Shown here piece after piece: positions 44,734-55,931 of a stretch of 64,000 nt of DNA (position 1 is its first letter; every line of letters begins with the position of its first letter). The position numbers and the translations under genes were made by a program. The notes below the pieces were generated by a model. It did no database searches. It was given only the letters and a program-made list of their open reading frames with translations, and was not told the origin of the DNA. Source of the DNA: Pseudomonadota bacterium. GTDB lineage: Bacteria; Pseudomonadota; Gammaproteobacteria; Burkholderiales; Thiobacillaceae. The stretch covers positions 62,001 to 126,000 of the forward strand of contig JAJZPG010000004.1 of the NCBI GenBank assembly GCA_021811235.1, in the 5' to 3' direction.

Positions 44734-45416
44734 GCGTAAAGTTTCTGTTCGTGAATATAGCCGAGCACGGCGTCGGGCAGCAGGTAGCGCGCGCTGCCTT
44801 GCCGGCTCAGGGTGTCGCGGATCGCGGTGGCGGAGATGTCGAGCGGCGTCATCCGGCACAGCAGCACCGCGCCGGCCGGGCCCGCGGCCGAGCCGTCAGC
44901 GACCTGCCGGTGCGAGACTGCGTGCCGCAAAAGGTCCGGCATGGCATCGGACTGCATCAGCTGGGCGCCGGGGCGCGCCGCCACCGCAATGTGGGCCAGC
45001 TCGAACAGCCGCTGCCATTCGTGCCAGCCGGTCAGGCCGAGAAAGGCGTCCGCCCCCATCAGCAGCCACAGCGTCTGCGCCTCGCCCAGTTCGGCGCGCA
45101 AGGCTGCCAGCGTGTCGACCGTGTAGCTCGGGCGCGGGCTGTTCACTTCGCGTGCATCGACCTCAAAACGCGGATTGCCGGACACCGCGCGGCGCACCAT
45201 CTCCAGCCGGTGCACGGCTGCCGTACGCGGCGCCGCGCGGTGCGGCGGCTGGCCGGCCGGGATGAAGCGCACCCGCTCGAGGCCGATCGCCTCGGCCATT
45301 TCCTCGGCCAACCGCAGATGGCCGAAATGGATGGGATCGAAGGTGCCGCCGAAGATGCCGATGGGGGCGTGAGGCGTGAGGGATGAGGGGTGAGGCGCGT
45401 GCGAAGCCACGGTCAT
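44730..45416 (-). CDS. nadD: Nicotinate-nucleotide adenylyltransferase
   Basis: A 228-residue NadD: GIFGGTFDPIHFGHLRLAE is the nucleotide-binding start, with FIPAGQPPHR and the ISATAIRDTL motif. It makes nicotinic acid adenine dinucleotide in NAD synthesis. The conserved domain begins near residue 18; the residues before it (ASHAPHPSSLTPHAP) are low-complexity and fall inside one arm of an inverted repeat (45364-45399), so they are probably a non-functional extension. Confidence 0.94.
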   Translation of the reverse strand: MTVASHAPHPSSLTPHAPIGIFGGTFDPIHFGHLRLAEEMAEAIGLERVRFIPAGQPPHRAAPRTAAVHRLEMVRRAVSGNPRFEVDAREVNSPRPSYTVDTLAALRAELGEAQTLWLLMGADAFLGLTGWHEWQRLFELAHIAVAARPGAQLMQSDAMPDLLRHAVSHRQVADGSAAGPAGAVLLCRMTPLDISATAIRDTLSRQGSARYLLPDAVLGYIHEQKLYA

Positions 45417-45521
45417 CCTGCGGTTGTGCGGACATTCGGGAACGAGGATCGACGCTCGTGCGCGAGACGCCCGCACAGCGGAATCCTGCGCCTCACGCCT
45501 TACTCCTCACGCCTTATCCCC
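45364..45521. repeat. Imperfect inverted repeat spanning the nadD-proA junction
   Basis: Arm 1 (45364-45399, ggggcgtgaggcgtgaggg and on) encodes the start of nadD; arm 2 (45488-45521, gcgcctcacgccttactcc and on) covers the proA stop. Each arm is itself built from tandem GTGAGGC/CCTCACGCCTTA-type words. The DNA between (45417-45487) has no gene. Confidence 0.65.
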
Positions 45522-46794
45522 GCACATGCCCGTCACCAAGCACCACCCACTTCTGGCTGGTGAGTCCTTCCAGCCCGACCGGGCCGCGCGCGTGGATCTT
45601 GTCGGTGGAGATGCCGATCTCGGCGCCGAGGCCGTACTCGAAGCCGTCGGCGAAGCGCGTCGAGGCGTTGACCACCACGCTGGCCGAATCGACCTCGCGC
45701 AGGAAGCGGCGCGCGCGGCCGTAGTCCTCGGTGACGATGGCGTCGGTATGCTGCGAACCGTGGGTGTTGATGTGGAGCATGGCGGCGTCGATGTCGTCGA
45801 CCACCTTGACCGCGATGATGGGACCGAGATATTCCTCGGTCCAGTCGGCTTCCACCGCGACCTTCAATTTGTCCGCCGCGATGCCGGCGTCCTTGAGGAT
45901 GGCCAGCGCCTCGGGGCAGCCACGCATTTCCACGCCCTTGCCGGCGAGCATCCTGCCGATCCCGGGCAGCGCGGCGGCAGCGATGCCACGCGCCACCAGC
46001 AGCGACTCGGTGGTATTGCAGGTGCCGTAGCGCTGGGTCTTGGCGTTCTCGACGATCTTCACCGCCTTGGCGAGGTCGGCGCGGTCGTCCACATACACAT
46101 GGCAGTTGCCGTGCAGGTGCTTGATCACCGGCACCCGCGCCTCGCCGGTGATGCGCTCGATCAGCCCCTTGCCGCCGCGCGGCACGATGACGTCGACGTA
46201 GTCCTTCATGGTGATGAGCTCGCCCACCGCGGCGCGGTCGGTGGTCTCGACCACCTGCACGACCGTATTAGGCAGCCCGGCGGCCTCCAGCCCCTCGCGC
46301 ACGCAGGCGGCGACCGCCTGGTTGGACTGCAGCGCCTCGGAACCGCCGCGCAGGATCGCCGCGTTGCCCGACTTCAGGCACAGGCCCGCGGCGTCCGCGG
46401 TGACGTTGGGGCGCGCCTCGTAGATGATGCCGATGACGCCGAGCGGCACCCGCATCTTGCCGACCTGGATGCCGGAGGGACGGTACTTGAGGCCGTCGAT
46501 CTCGCCGACCGGGTCGGGCAGGGCCGCGATCTGCTCGAGCCCTTCGGCCATGGCGGCGACGGTCTTCTCGGTGAGTTGCAGGCGGTCGAGCAACGCCGTG
46601 TCGTAGCCTGCGGTGCGGGCGTGCTCCATGTCGCGCGCATTCGCTTCGAGCAGTTTGGCGGCGTCGCGCCGGATCGCAGCCGCCATTGCAAGCAAAGCGC
46701 GGTTCTTCTGATTGGTATCGGCGCGGGCGATCGCGCGCGAAGCTTCGCGCGCCTGCCTGCCCACCCCCTGCATGTACTGTTTCACGTCCATCAT
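45514..46794 (-). CDS. proA: Glutamate-5-semialdehyde dehydrogenase (gamma-glutamyl phosphate reductase)
   Basis: A 426-residue aldehyde-dehydrogenase-fold enzyme, second step of proline synthesis. Motifs: [45 protein letters not shown], the catalytic Cys in [17 protein letters not shown] and the end [18 protein letters not shown] double ATG begins it. Together with proC at 20.4 kb, two of the three pathway genes are in this window. Confidence 0.96.
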   Translation of the reverse strand: MMDVKQYMQGVGRQAREASRAIARADTNQKNRALLAMAAAIRRDAAKLLEANARDMEHARTAGYDTALLDRLQLTEKTVAAMAEGLEQIAALPDPVGEIDGLKYRPSGIQVGKMRVPLGVIGIIYEARPNVTADAAGLCLKSGNAAILRGGSEALQSNQAVAACVREGLEAAGLPNTVVQVVETTDRAAVGELITMKDYVDVIVPRGGKGLIERITGEARVPVIKHLHGNCHVYVDDRADLAKAVKIVENAKTQRYGTCNTTESLLVARGIAAAALPGIGRMLAGKGVEMRGCPEALAILKDAGIAADKLKVAVEADWTEEYLGPIIAVKVVDDIDAAMLHINTHGSQHTDAIVTEDYGRARRFLREVDSASVVVNASTRFADGFEYGLGAEIGISTDKIHARGPVGLEGLTSQKWVVLGDGHVRG

Positions 46795-46803
46795 CTTGTC
46801 CTG

Positions 46804-47816
46804 TTACCCGGCCGCCCTGGCCAGCGTCATGCCCACGCGCAGCAGCGTATCCCACGGATCGCCCACGCGCTCCAGCCCCTTGGCCTGGCGATCGATCAGC
46901 GCGAGGTCGGCCAATGCCGATTCGACCTGCGCCAGGCTCAGGCGTTTCACTGCCCGTTCGATCTGCGGCGCGCGCTGCTTGTCGCGCCCCCACAGCGTGC
47001 GCATCAGGCCGGGCAGGCTGTCGCCCTGCGCCAGCGCCAATTTTAGCCTGAGCAGGAGCTGCACCGCCGACGACACCTGCCACAGGATGGCCGGCACCGC
47101 TTCGCCACTGTCCCGCAGATCGGTCACCACTTGGGCGAAGCGCGCGCCGTCGCCTGCATACAGCGCATCCGCGAGGGCGTCGGCCTCCAGCCGGCTGACG
47201 TCGACCACCGCGTGCTCGACGTCGGCCAGCGTCACGTTACCCGGCGGCAGCAGCAGCGCAAGCTTGTCGATCTCCTGCTGCGCCGCCAGCAGATTGCCCT
47301 CGACCTGGTCGGCCAGGTAATCCAGCGCCGCGCGCTCGGCGCGCAGGCCCTGCTTCGCCAGGCGGCGCTCGATCCAGCCGGGCAGGTGCGCACGGTCGAC
47401 CAGCTTCGCCTCGACCACCACGCCCGCCGACGCCAGCGCGGCAAACCAGCGGCTCTGCATGGTCTTCCAGTCCAGTCCCGGCAGACTGATGAGCGTCAGC
47501 GTATCGGCCGGCAGCTTGGCGGCGTAGGCTTCCAGCGCCTTGGCGCCGTCGACGCCGGGCTTGCCGGAGGGAATGCGGATTTCGGTCAGGCGACGCTCGG
47601 CGAACAGCGAAAGGTTGTCGCCGCTGGTGAAGATGCCCTGCCAGTTGTAGCGTCCCTGGACGGTGAAGACGCTGCGCTCGCTGTGGCCTGCCGCTCGCGC
47701 GGCAGTACGGATGGCGTCACCCGCCTCCTGCGCCGCCAACGGCTCGTCGCCCACCACCACGTAGAGCGGGGCGAGGCCGCGCGCAAGCTGGTCGGGCAGA
47801 CGATCGGCGGGGATAT

Positions 47817-47820
<4 letters not shown>
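46804..47820 (-). CDS. holA: DNA polymerase III delta subunit
   Basis: A 338-residue HolA clamp-loader subunit: LYVVVGDEPLAAQEAGDAIR at the N-terminus (degenerate AAA+ domain), FAERRLTEIRIPSGKPG and the C-terminal collar region ALIDRQAKG. Delta opens the beta clamp. The start ATG overlaps the lptE stop (ATGA). Confidence 0.94.
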
Positions 47821-50977
<3,157 letters not shown>

Positions 50978-50995
50978 TTAGAATCAAGGCGGTCG

Positions 50996-51001
50996 ATTAT
51001 A
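50996..51001 (-). promoter_or_regulatory. Putative -10 element for leuS
   Basis: A perfect TATAAT on the minus strand, 31 bp before the leuS ATG. No convincing -35 is visible in the GC-rich DNA upstream. It would drive the whole leuS-to-rng run. Confidence 0.45.
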
Positions 51002-51168
51002 CCGCCCACCCCGGCGCGATCGGCCCGCGGGACGGCTGCGAAAGCATTCGGCCATAGGCTGCCGCTTTGCCGGCCCCGCGGGTCGACTGCACGGGAAGCA
51101 CCGATTCTTCCGGTCACGCCCGCGTCATCCCGTCCAGGCAGGATGCGTCTACAATGAACCATCAAATC

Positions 51169-51210
51169 AAAACAAGCGGGGTTTTAATCTTTCAATAAAA
51201 ACAAGCGGAG
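51169..51210 (+). repeat. Direct repeat upstream of the LuxR-type regulator
   Basis: The 11-base word AAAACAAGCGG occurs at 51169-51179 and 51198-51208, spaced 29 bp start to start, close to three helical turns. The pair lies in an AT-rich stretch before the regulator and could be a protein-binding site. Confidence 0.4.
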
Positions 51211-51235
51211 CACTATCCACTCTTAGGAGCCGGAT

Positions 51236-51289
51236 ATGCGCTTGTGCAGTTTTTATCCAGTTGCGATCGCAGGGCACGCGGCATCATGA
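51236..51289 (+). CDS. Possible 17-residue leader peptide before the regulator
   Basis: ATG at 51236 has a near-ideal Shine-Dalgarno (AGGAG, six bases away). It reads MRLCSFYPVAIAGHAAS and its stop overlaps the regulator's ATG (ATGA). The regulator itself has a poor ribosome-binding site, so coupling to this short frame would explain how it is translated. It may equally be that a GTG at 51244 in the regulator frame is the true start. Confidence 0.35.
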   Translation: MRLCSFYPVAIAGHAAS

Positions 51290-52317
51290 CGCGGCATACC
51301 GCCCTGCCCCCCACCGAGGCGATCGGTGCGTTCACCCGACGCGCCCCCGCCTTGGGCTCGCTGCCCGACCTGCTGGGCCTCATCGCCCAGAGCATACAAG
51401 CCGACATGATCCAGCTCGGCATAGACCTGGGCACGGGCTACCGGCGCGATTGTTTTATCGGGCAGACGCTCGATGCCGGCTCGCCTTCCGACCGGGCCGT
51501 CATGCGTGAAATGAGCGCGCAGCCGTCTTCAAGCCTCCCCAGCCTCGCCGCGCCGCCCGACTGGGTCGACCAACGCCCCTTGCCTGTCGGAACGGCGGGA
51601 CGCCGCAGCGCGCCGCGTTCGGATATTGCGTTGATGCGTAGCCCTTCCCGGCCCGCCTTCAAGCCCAGCGAGCGCCGCCAGCTCACCTTGCTGTTGCCGC
51701 ATTTCAATCGCGTCATCGCGCTCGCCTGTGAACTCGAATACGCCCGGCAACGGGAGGCCTGCGCGCTTGCCGTGCTGGAACACGCCGATTACGGCTGCCT
51801 GCTCCTGAGCCAGGAAGGTGCCCCCCTGCACGGCAATCCGCTGGCGTTCGAACTGCTCGAACAGGCGCGCATCCGCGTGGGGCATCGGCTCCAGCTGCCC
51901 ACCCGGCTGCTGCAAGGCCGGTTCGATGCCGCGTTGGCATGCGCCACCGCACCCGACTGCCGCAGCGCGCCCACCTTCCTTGCGCCCGGGCCGCCACCGG
52001 TTGCCATGACCCTGCACCCCCCTACCACCCATGGTCCTTCCGCCCAGCCCCTGGCCGCTCCGCTCACCCTGACCTTGCGCGGCCAGCGCCACGCCGCCCG
52101 CCTTCCCGGCTGCGTGGCGCAACACTTCAGCCTCACACCGGCCGAATTCAGGCTGTGTGAGGCGCTCGTCGACGGCGCCAGCCTCAAGGCCTGCGCCCAG
52201 AACTGGAATCGCTCCTACGACACCTTGCGCAGCCAGCTCAAGGCCATCCTTGCCAAAACCGGCACCCACCGCCAGGCCGAACTCGTCGCCCTGCTCGAGG
52301 CATTCAGAACGCCCTGA
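51286..52317 (+). CDS. LuxR-type (GerE HTH) transcriptional regulator
   Basis: A 343-residue regulator. The C-terminal 60 residues form a LuxR-type helix-turn-helix: FSLTPAEFRLCEALVDGASL, then YDTLRSQLKAILAKTGTHRQ and AELVALL. This variant (LTPAE...LK.I..KTG..RQAEL) is the orphan type not tied to acyl-homoserine lactones. The N-terminal 280 residues are not an autoinducer-binding domain that I recognise; a PAS-like stretch around LEHADYGCLLLSQEGAPL is possible. It lies directly before, and in the same direction as, the four-gene cassette, so it is the likely regulator of that cassette. Confidence 0.85.
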   Translation: MTRHTALPPTEAIGAFTRRAPALGSLPDLLGLIAQSIQADMIQLGIDLGTGYRRDCFIGQTLDAGSPSDRAVMREMSAQPSSSLPSLAAPPDWVDQRPLPVGTAGRRSAPRSDIALMRSPSRPAFKPSERRQLTLLLPHFNRVIALACELEYARQREACALAVLEHADYGCLLLSQEGAPLHGNPLAFELLEQARIRVGHRLQLPTRLLQGRFDAALACATAPDCRSAPTFLAPGPPPVAMTLHPPTTHGPSAQPLAAPLTLTLRGQRHAARLPGCVAQHFSLTPAEFRLCEALVDGASLKACAQNWNRSYDTLRSQLKAILAKTGTHRQAELVALLEAFRTP

Positions 52318-52322
52318 TTTTT

Positions 52323-52336
52323 CCCCCAATTGGGGG
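52323..52336 (+). promoter_or_regulatory. Perfect palindrome CCCCCAATTGGGGG in front of the cassette
   Basis: A 14-bp perfect palindrome six bases after the regulator stop and 87 bp before the first cassette gene. It has no T-run on either strand that would make it a terminator. Its symmetry fits a dimeric regulator operator; a second short palindrome TTGATCAA follows at 52389-52396. Binding by the adjacent LuxR-type protein is a hypothesis. Confidence 0.4.
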
Positions 52337-52422
52337 ATGTGACGGCGCCCCATTTTGGCTGAAATGCAAGGGCGGAGAAGCACCGACCTTGATCAACATC
52401 TGCTGAATGAATGGAGTTTGAT

Positions 52423-53718
52423 ATGGCGACCGAGCATGCTTTGCAAGTCCCCTGCTGTCCCGAGTTTCCCGCCGATCCGACGTGTGACGTGCTGGATTTC
52501 CATTACCGGCTCAAATATCCCACCCAGGTCTCCCACCGCGACCGGCGGGTCATCGTGGAAGTGGTCATCCATGCCCGCCTCGAGCGTTGCCCCGGGCCGC
52601 TCGCGCTAGGCGACCTGGTCTATTCGACCACCCTGTTTCCCGGCGAAAAGGTCCGGTTGTTCACGTCCGACCGCCGCACCCGCTTCACCTTCGACAGCAG
52701 CAGCCAGCTGTCCTACCGCAACCAGCAAACCTCGGAAGAGCGTTTCTACGCGGCGAGCATGCATGATTCCATGACCGACATCTCCATCCGCGACAGCCAG
52801 AGCGCCAGCAGCAGCAGCAAAGGCTCGGCGCGCGGCCATGGCGAGACCAGCGGGGCCATCGAGAGTTTTCTCCTGGGGCCGTCGGTCGACGTCAGCGGAT
52901 CGTGGGACAGCAGCTCGACCAGCAGTTTCTTGCGTGAGCTCTCGACGCACGCCCAATCGTCCGACCGGCGCGCCGAAACGGCCACCCGTACCGCCAATTC
53001 GATTTCGGTGGGCGAGGTCTCGACACGCAGCCACGCCGAAGGCTCGACGGAAGACCATTTCGAATCCTCGTCGCGCGAATTCAGGAACCCCAATCGTTGC
53101 CGCGCCATCACGTTCTACTTTTACCAGATCAACAAGACCCAGAAGATCCGTTTCAAGATCGTCGGCATTTATCGGCGCGTCGTCGACCCGGCCGCCAATT
53201 CTGCGGTGCGTACCAACCCCTTTGCCGACGACGGCGGCGTCGACGTCATTCCCAACGGCATCCTCGCCACCGACCCCAAGCGCTTCGACATCCAGCGCGC
53301 CGCGCAGATATCGAAAATCGAACTGAACAGCAACGCGATCGGCCGTGCAGGCTTCGTCGTCGGGCAGTTCGCCGCATCCGCCGAAGCCGAGCCGATCCCC
53401 GAGGCGCTGCGCGAGAAGGCGCTCAAGAGCGTGGATACCGAATTGATCAAGGAAGGCTATCTGACCGAGAAAGGCCAGCTCAATGAAGAGCGCGTCTTCG
53501 AGCTCGGTTTCGAGCGCATCTCGTCGCTGCCCACGCCGGGCATGTTCGTGCGCTCCTGTCTGGATGAGTGCGACGTGTGCGAACCGGCGCTGGATGAGGC
53601 CATGAAGCTTGAGATCGAACGCCAGCGTCTGGAAAACGCCTTGCTGCAGAAGCAGATCGAGCTGCTGGAAAAACATCAGGACTACCGCTGCTGCCCGGCG
53701 CCCGCGGGCGAGGACTGA
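52423..53718 (+). CDS. Unknown cytosolic protein with Ser-rich middle and coiled-coil end (cassette gene 1)
   Basis: A 431-residue protein without signal peptide or membrane helix. Order of parts: a Cys-containing start (LQVPCCPEFPADPTCDVLDF), a beta-rich region with LVYSTTLFPGEKVRLFTSDR, a long Ser/Thr-rich stretch (about 100-215, e.g. SQSASSSSKGSARG, DSSSTSSFLRELSTHAQSS), a second folded region (NRCRAITFYFYQINKTQKIR and on), and a C-terminal coiled coil (LEIERQRLENALLQKQIELL) ending in RCCPAPAGED, a second CC pair. I recognise no function. ATG 52423 has GGAG seven bases before; an ATG four codons upstream is weaker. It is followed by a stem-loop overlapping its stop. Confidence 0.85.
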   Translation: MATEHALQVPCCPEFPADPTCDVLDFHYRLKYPTQVSHRDRRVIVEVVIHARLERCPGPLALGDLVYSTTLFPGEKVRLFTSDRRTRFTFDSSSQLSYRNQQTSEERFYAASMHDSMTDISIRDSQSASSSSKGSARGHGETSGAIESFLLGPSVDVSGSWDSSSTSSFLRELSTHAQSSDRRAETATRTANSISVGEVSTRSHAEGSTEDHFESSSREFRNPNRCRAITFYFYQINKTQKIRFKIVGIYRRVVDPAANSAVRTNPFADDGGVDVIPNGILATDPKRFDIQRAAQISKIELNSNAIGRAGFVVGQFAASAEAEPIPEALREKALKSVDTELIKEGYLTEKGQLNEERVFELGFERISSLPTPGMFVRSCLDECDVCEPALDEAMKLEIERQRLENALLQKQIELLEKHQDYRCCPAPAGED

Positions 53719-53732
53719 AGCCAGTCCTCGCC
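53707..53732 (+). terminator. Stem-loop overlapping the stop of cassette gene 1
   Basis: A perfect 11-bp inverted repeat (GGCGAGGACTG / CAGTCCTCGCC, four-base loop) that includes the TGA. No T-run follows, so it may be an mRNA processing or stabilising hairpin that sets the ratio of gene 1 to gene 2 product. Confidence 0.5.
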
Positions 53733-53775
53733 TTCCCTTCGCGCAGCGCATCAATCCTTTTCCAGGGTGAACAAC

Positions 53776-55857
53776 ATGACAGACAAGAAATCCATCGGCA
53801 AGGCAGGAACCGAGCTTCTGCAACGCCAGGCCCGCTCGCAATTCCGCGTTCTGCTGGCCGCAAACCCGAACTATTTCGGCAATCTGGCGGACACTCCCTT
53901 CCCGTCCGTCCTGCCCATCCAGAACAACACGTTCTACGAGGAAATCGGCTGCGTGGGGTATCACCCCCAGCAGGAATATCTGGAAGCCGTGGTGTACGTG
54001 AAACAGCCTGCGGGCTACAACGGCTCCGTTTGCCAGGCCGGCAGCCTGGAATACGTGCGCTTCTACCTTTCCTTCGACAACGGCGCCACCTGGGATGACC
54101 AGGGGCTGACCAGCGTGCGCGTATGGGACATCCCCGAAGGAACCGACGGCAACAAGCGGCTCGAATATGCCGTATCGCTCAAGGTCGATCCGCCGAGAAA
54201 ATTCTGCAAGGCCAATCACCTGATCCGGGTACGCGCCATCCTGTCCTGGAACAATCCGCCACCCGCCAACCAACCCAACTGGAAGGCCGTGTGGGGCGAG
54301 GTGCAGGAAGAGACCATCCAGGTCGAGCCGTTCCGGTTCATTTTCCCGCACGACCTGTTCGATATCGCCAAGGTGAAGCTGCCTCTGGAACTTGTCGACC
54401 TGCTGGAGCCCGACGCGCCGATCCCCCTCAAGAAAAAGGCCTTGGGCGCGGCGGAACTCGCCCAGCTATACAAGGACAAGGGCGTGCCGGTGCATCGCTT
54501 TGCGTTCAAGGAACTCATGCAGTTCACCGCACAACCCTGGTCCCTGAATCCCGCCGCCCCCGTCCTGGACGCCGGGATCAAGCTGGACGTCGATCTGGTC
54601 GACGTGCTGTTCCCCAAGGACGGCGATACCAGTTACGAGGAGCTCACCTGCATCGGGCTGGACCCCAATTTTCCCGACACTCTGGTGGGCATCATCACGG
54701 TCAAGAAATCCTCCGGCTATTCCGGCACGCCGTGTACCGATGGCAGCCGTGAATTCGTCACCTGGTGGGCCGATTTCGACGGCAACGGCAGCTTCGAAAC
54801 CTGCCTGGGCACGTCCGAGGTACGGGTGTACGACTTGCCGAACGTGCCGCAGAAGGGCGTGCATTACGCCGTGCGGCTGCCCGTCGACCTGAACCCGTAT
54901 CGCGACCCCTGCCGCAAAGGCCCGCGCCTGGTGCGTATCCGCGCCATCCTGTCCTGGAACGTGCCGGTGCCCTGCGCCAATCCCGGCCAGGTGCCCACCT
55001 GGGGCAACCGCGAGGAAACCGTCGTGCATATCGCGCCACAGGGCGTGGTCGGCGGGGTGGCCGGCAAGATCGCCATTCTCGGCGGCATCCCGACCCAGCA
55101 CATCCACGACGTGTCGGGCCTGACCACGGCGAGCGCCGTGTTTGCGCTCAACAACAATCCGCCCGATGGCGCCGGCCGGCCCTGCCCGTTCGGCGGTGCC
55201 GTCACCGCGCAGGGGGCGCCCGTGGCGGGCCACAGCTACATCGTCGAGGTCAGTCCGGACGGCAACGTGTGGACGCCGGTCCTGACCGACCTGATCGTCA
55301 CCGACCAAAACGGCAACACCAGCCCGCACAAGGCCAACCCCCTCACCAAGCGCTTCGATTACCTGCCTTTCAGCGCCAATGTGAACGGCCTCCTGGCGCA
55401 CTGGAACAGCGCGGGCGACGCCTTGTGGCAGGTGCGTCTCACGGTGTACGACGCGGCCAACAACCCGGTGGGGGCGCCCGACGTGCATCGTGTCCAGCTC
55501 GACAACACGGGGCCCGACGTGTCCATCGACATCGTCAGCGGCGCCGGGAACTGCGGCAAGTTCGGCATCGGCACGGTGCTGACCGGCAACGTCGTCGCCC
55601 GCGACGATTACCTGGGAGGCTACAGCCTGGCCGTCGAACCCGCGGTCAACGATCCCGGCGAAGGCATTCCGGTGCCTGGGGGCGGCAACGTCAACACCCC
55701 GCCCGCCCCCGGCACGGGCTGGACCCTGGACACGGCCGGCATGAAAGCCTGCGGCTACGTGATCCGCGTCGTCGCCACCGACCGCGCCATCGTCGACAGC
55801 CAAAGCGTGGGCCATCATCGGACCGACAGTGCGGGCTTCTGCCTGGAAGAGCAGTAG
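53776..55857 (+). CDS. Unknown large protein with an internally duplicated domain (cassette gene 2)
   Basis: A 693-residue protein with no signal peptide. Two homologous segments of about 130 residues are visible, one near residues 55-185 and one near 290-420: YEEIGCVG / YEELTCIG, GYNGSVCQAGSLEYV / GYSGTPCTDGSREFV, VRVWDIPE / VRVYDLPN, and LIRVRAILSWNNPPP / LVRIRAILSWNVPVP. Each copy has Cys at equivalent places. The C-terminal third has beta-sandwich features (TKRFDYLPFSANVNGLLAHW, VQLDNTGPDVSIDIVSG). Binding or scaffold function is suggested by the repeats, but no known family is recognised. The ATG at 53776 has AGGG before it; a GTG three codons upstream is possible. Confidence 0.85.
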   Translation: MTDKKSIGKAGTELLQRQARSQFRVLLAANPNYFGNLADTPFPSVLPIQNNTFYEEIGCVGYHPQQEYLEAVVYVKQPAGYNGSVCQAGSLEYVRFYLSFDNGATWDDQGLTSVRVWDIPEGTDGNKRLEYAVSLKVDPPRKFCKANHLIRVRAILSWNNPPPANQPNWKAVWGEVQEETIQVEPFRFIFPHDLFDIAKVKLPLELVDLLEPDAPIPLKKKALGAAELAQLYKDKGVPVHRFAFKELMQFTAQPWSLNPAAPVLDAGIKLDVDLVDVLFPKDGDTSYEELTCIGLDPNFPDTLVGIITVKKSSGYSGTPCTDGSREFVTWWADFDGNGSFETCLGTSEVRVYDLPNVPQKGVHYAVRLPVDLNPYRDPCRKGPRLVRIRAILSWNVPVPCANPGQVPTWGNREETVVHIAPQGVVGGVAGKIAILGGIPTQHIHDVSGLTTASAVFALNNNPPDGAGRPCPFGGAVTAQGAPVAGHSYIVEVSPDGNVWTPVLTDLIVTDQNGNTSPHKANPLTKRFDYLPFSANVNGLLAHWNSAGDALWQVRLTVYDAANNPVGAPDVHRVQLDNTGPDVSIDIVSGAGNCGKFGIGTVLTGNVVARDDYLGGYSLAVEPAVNDPGEGIPVPGGGNVNTPPAPGTGWTLDTAGMKACGYVIRVVATDRAIVDSQSVGHHRTDSAGFCLEEQ

Positions 55858-55867
55858 GTTCAAACAC

Positions 55868-55891
55868 GGCGGCCGACGCCAGCCGGCCGCC
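55868..55891 (+). terminator. Stem-loop between cassette genes 2 and 3
   Basis: A 7-bp inverted repeat GGCGGCC / GGCCGCC with a ten-base loop, 10 bp after the gene 2 stop. There is no T-run. Together with 53707-53732 it means two successive gene junctions in the cassette carry hairpins. Confidence 0.35.
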
Positions 55892-55931
55892 GCCCTTGTC
55901 CGGCAACACGAAAGAAACCTGGGAGCACGCC

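Noticed and set aside
51286-52317. LuxR-type regulator as a quorum-sensing receptor
   Set aside because: No autoinducer-binding domain is recognised and no synthase gene is nearby; only the HTH is LuxR-like.
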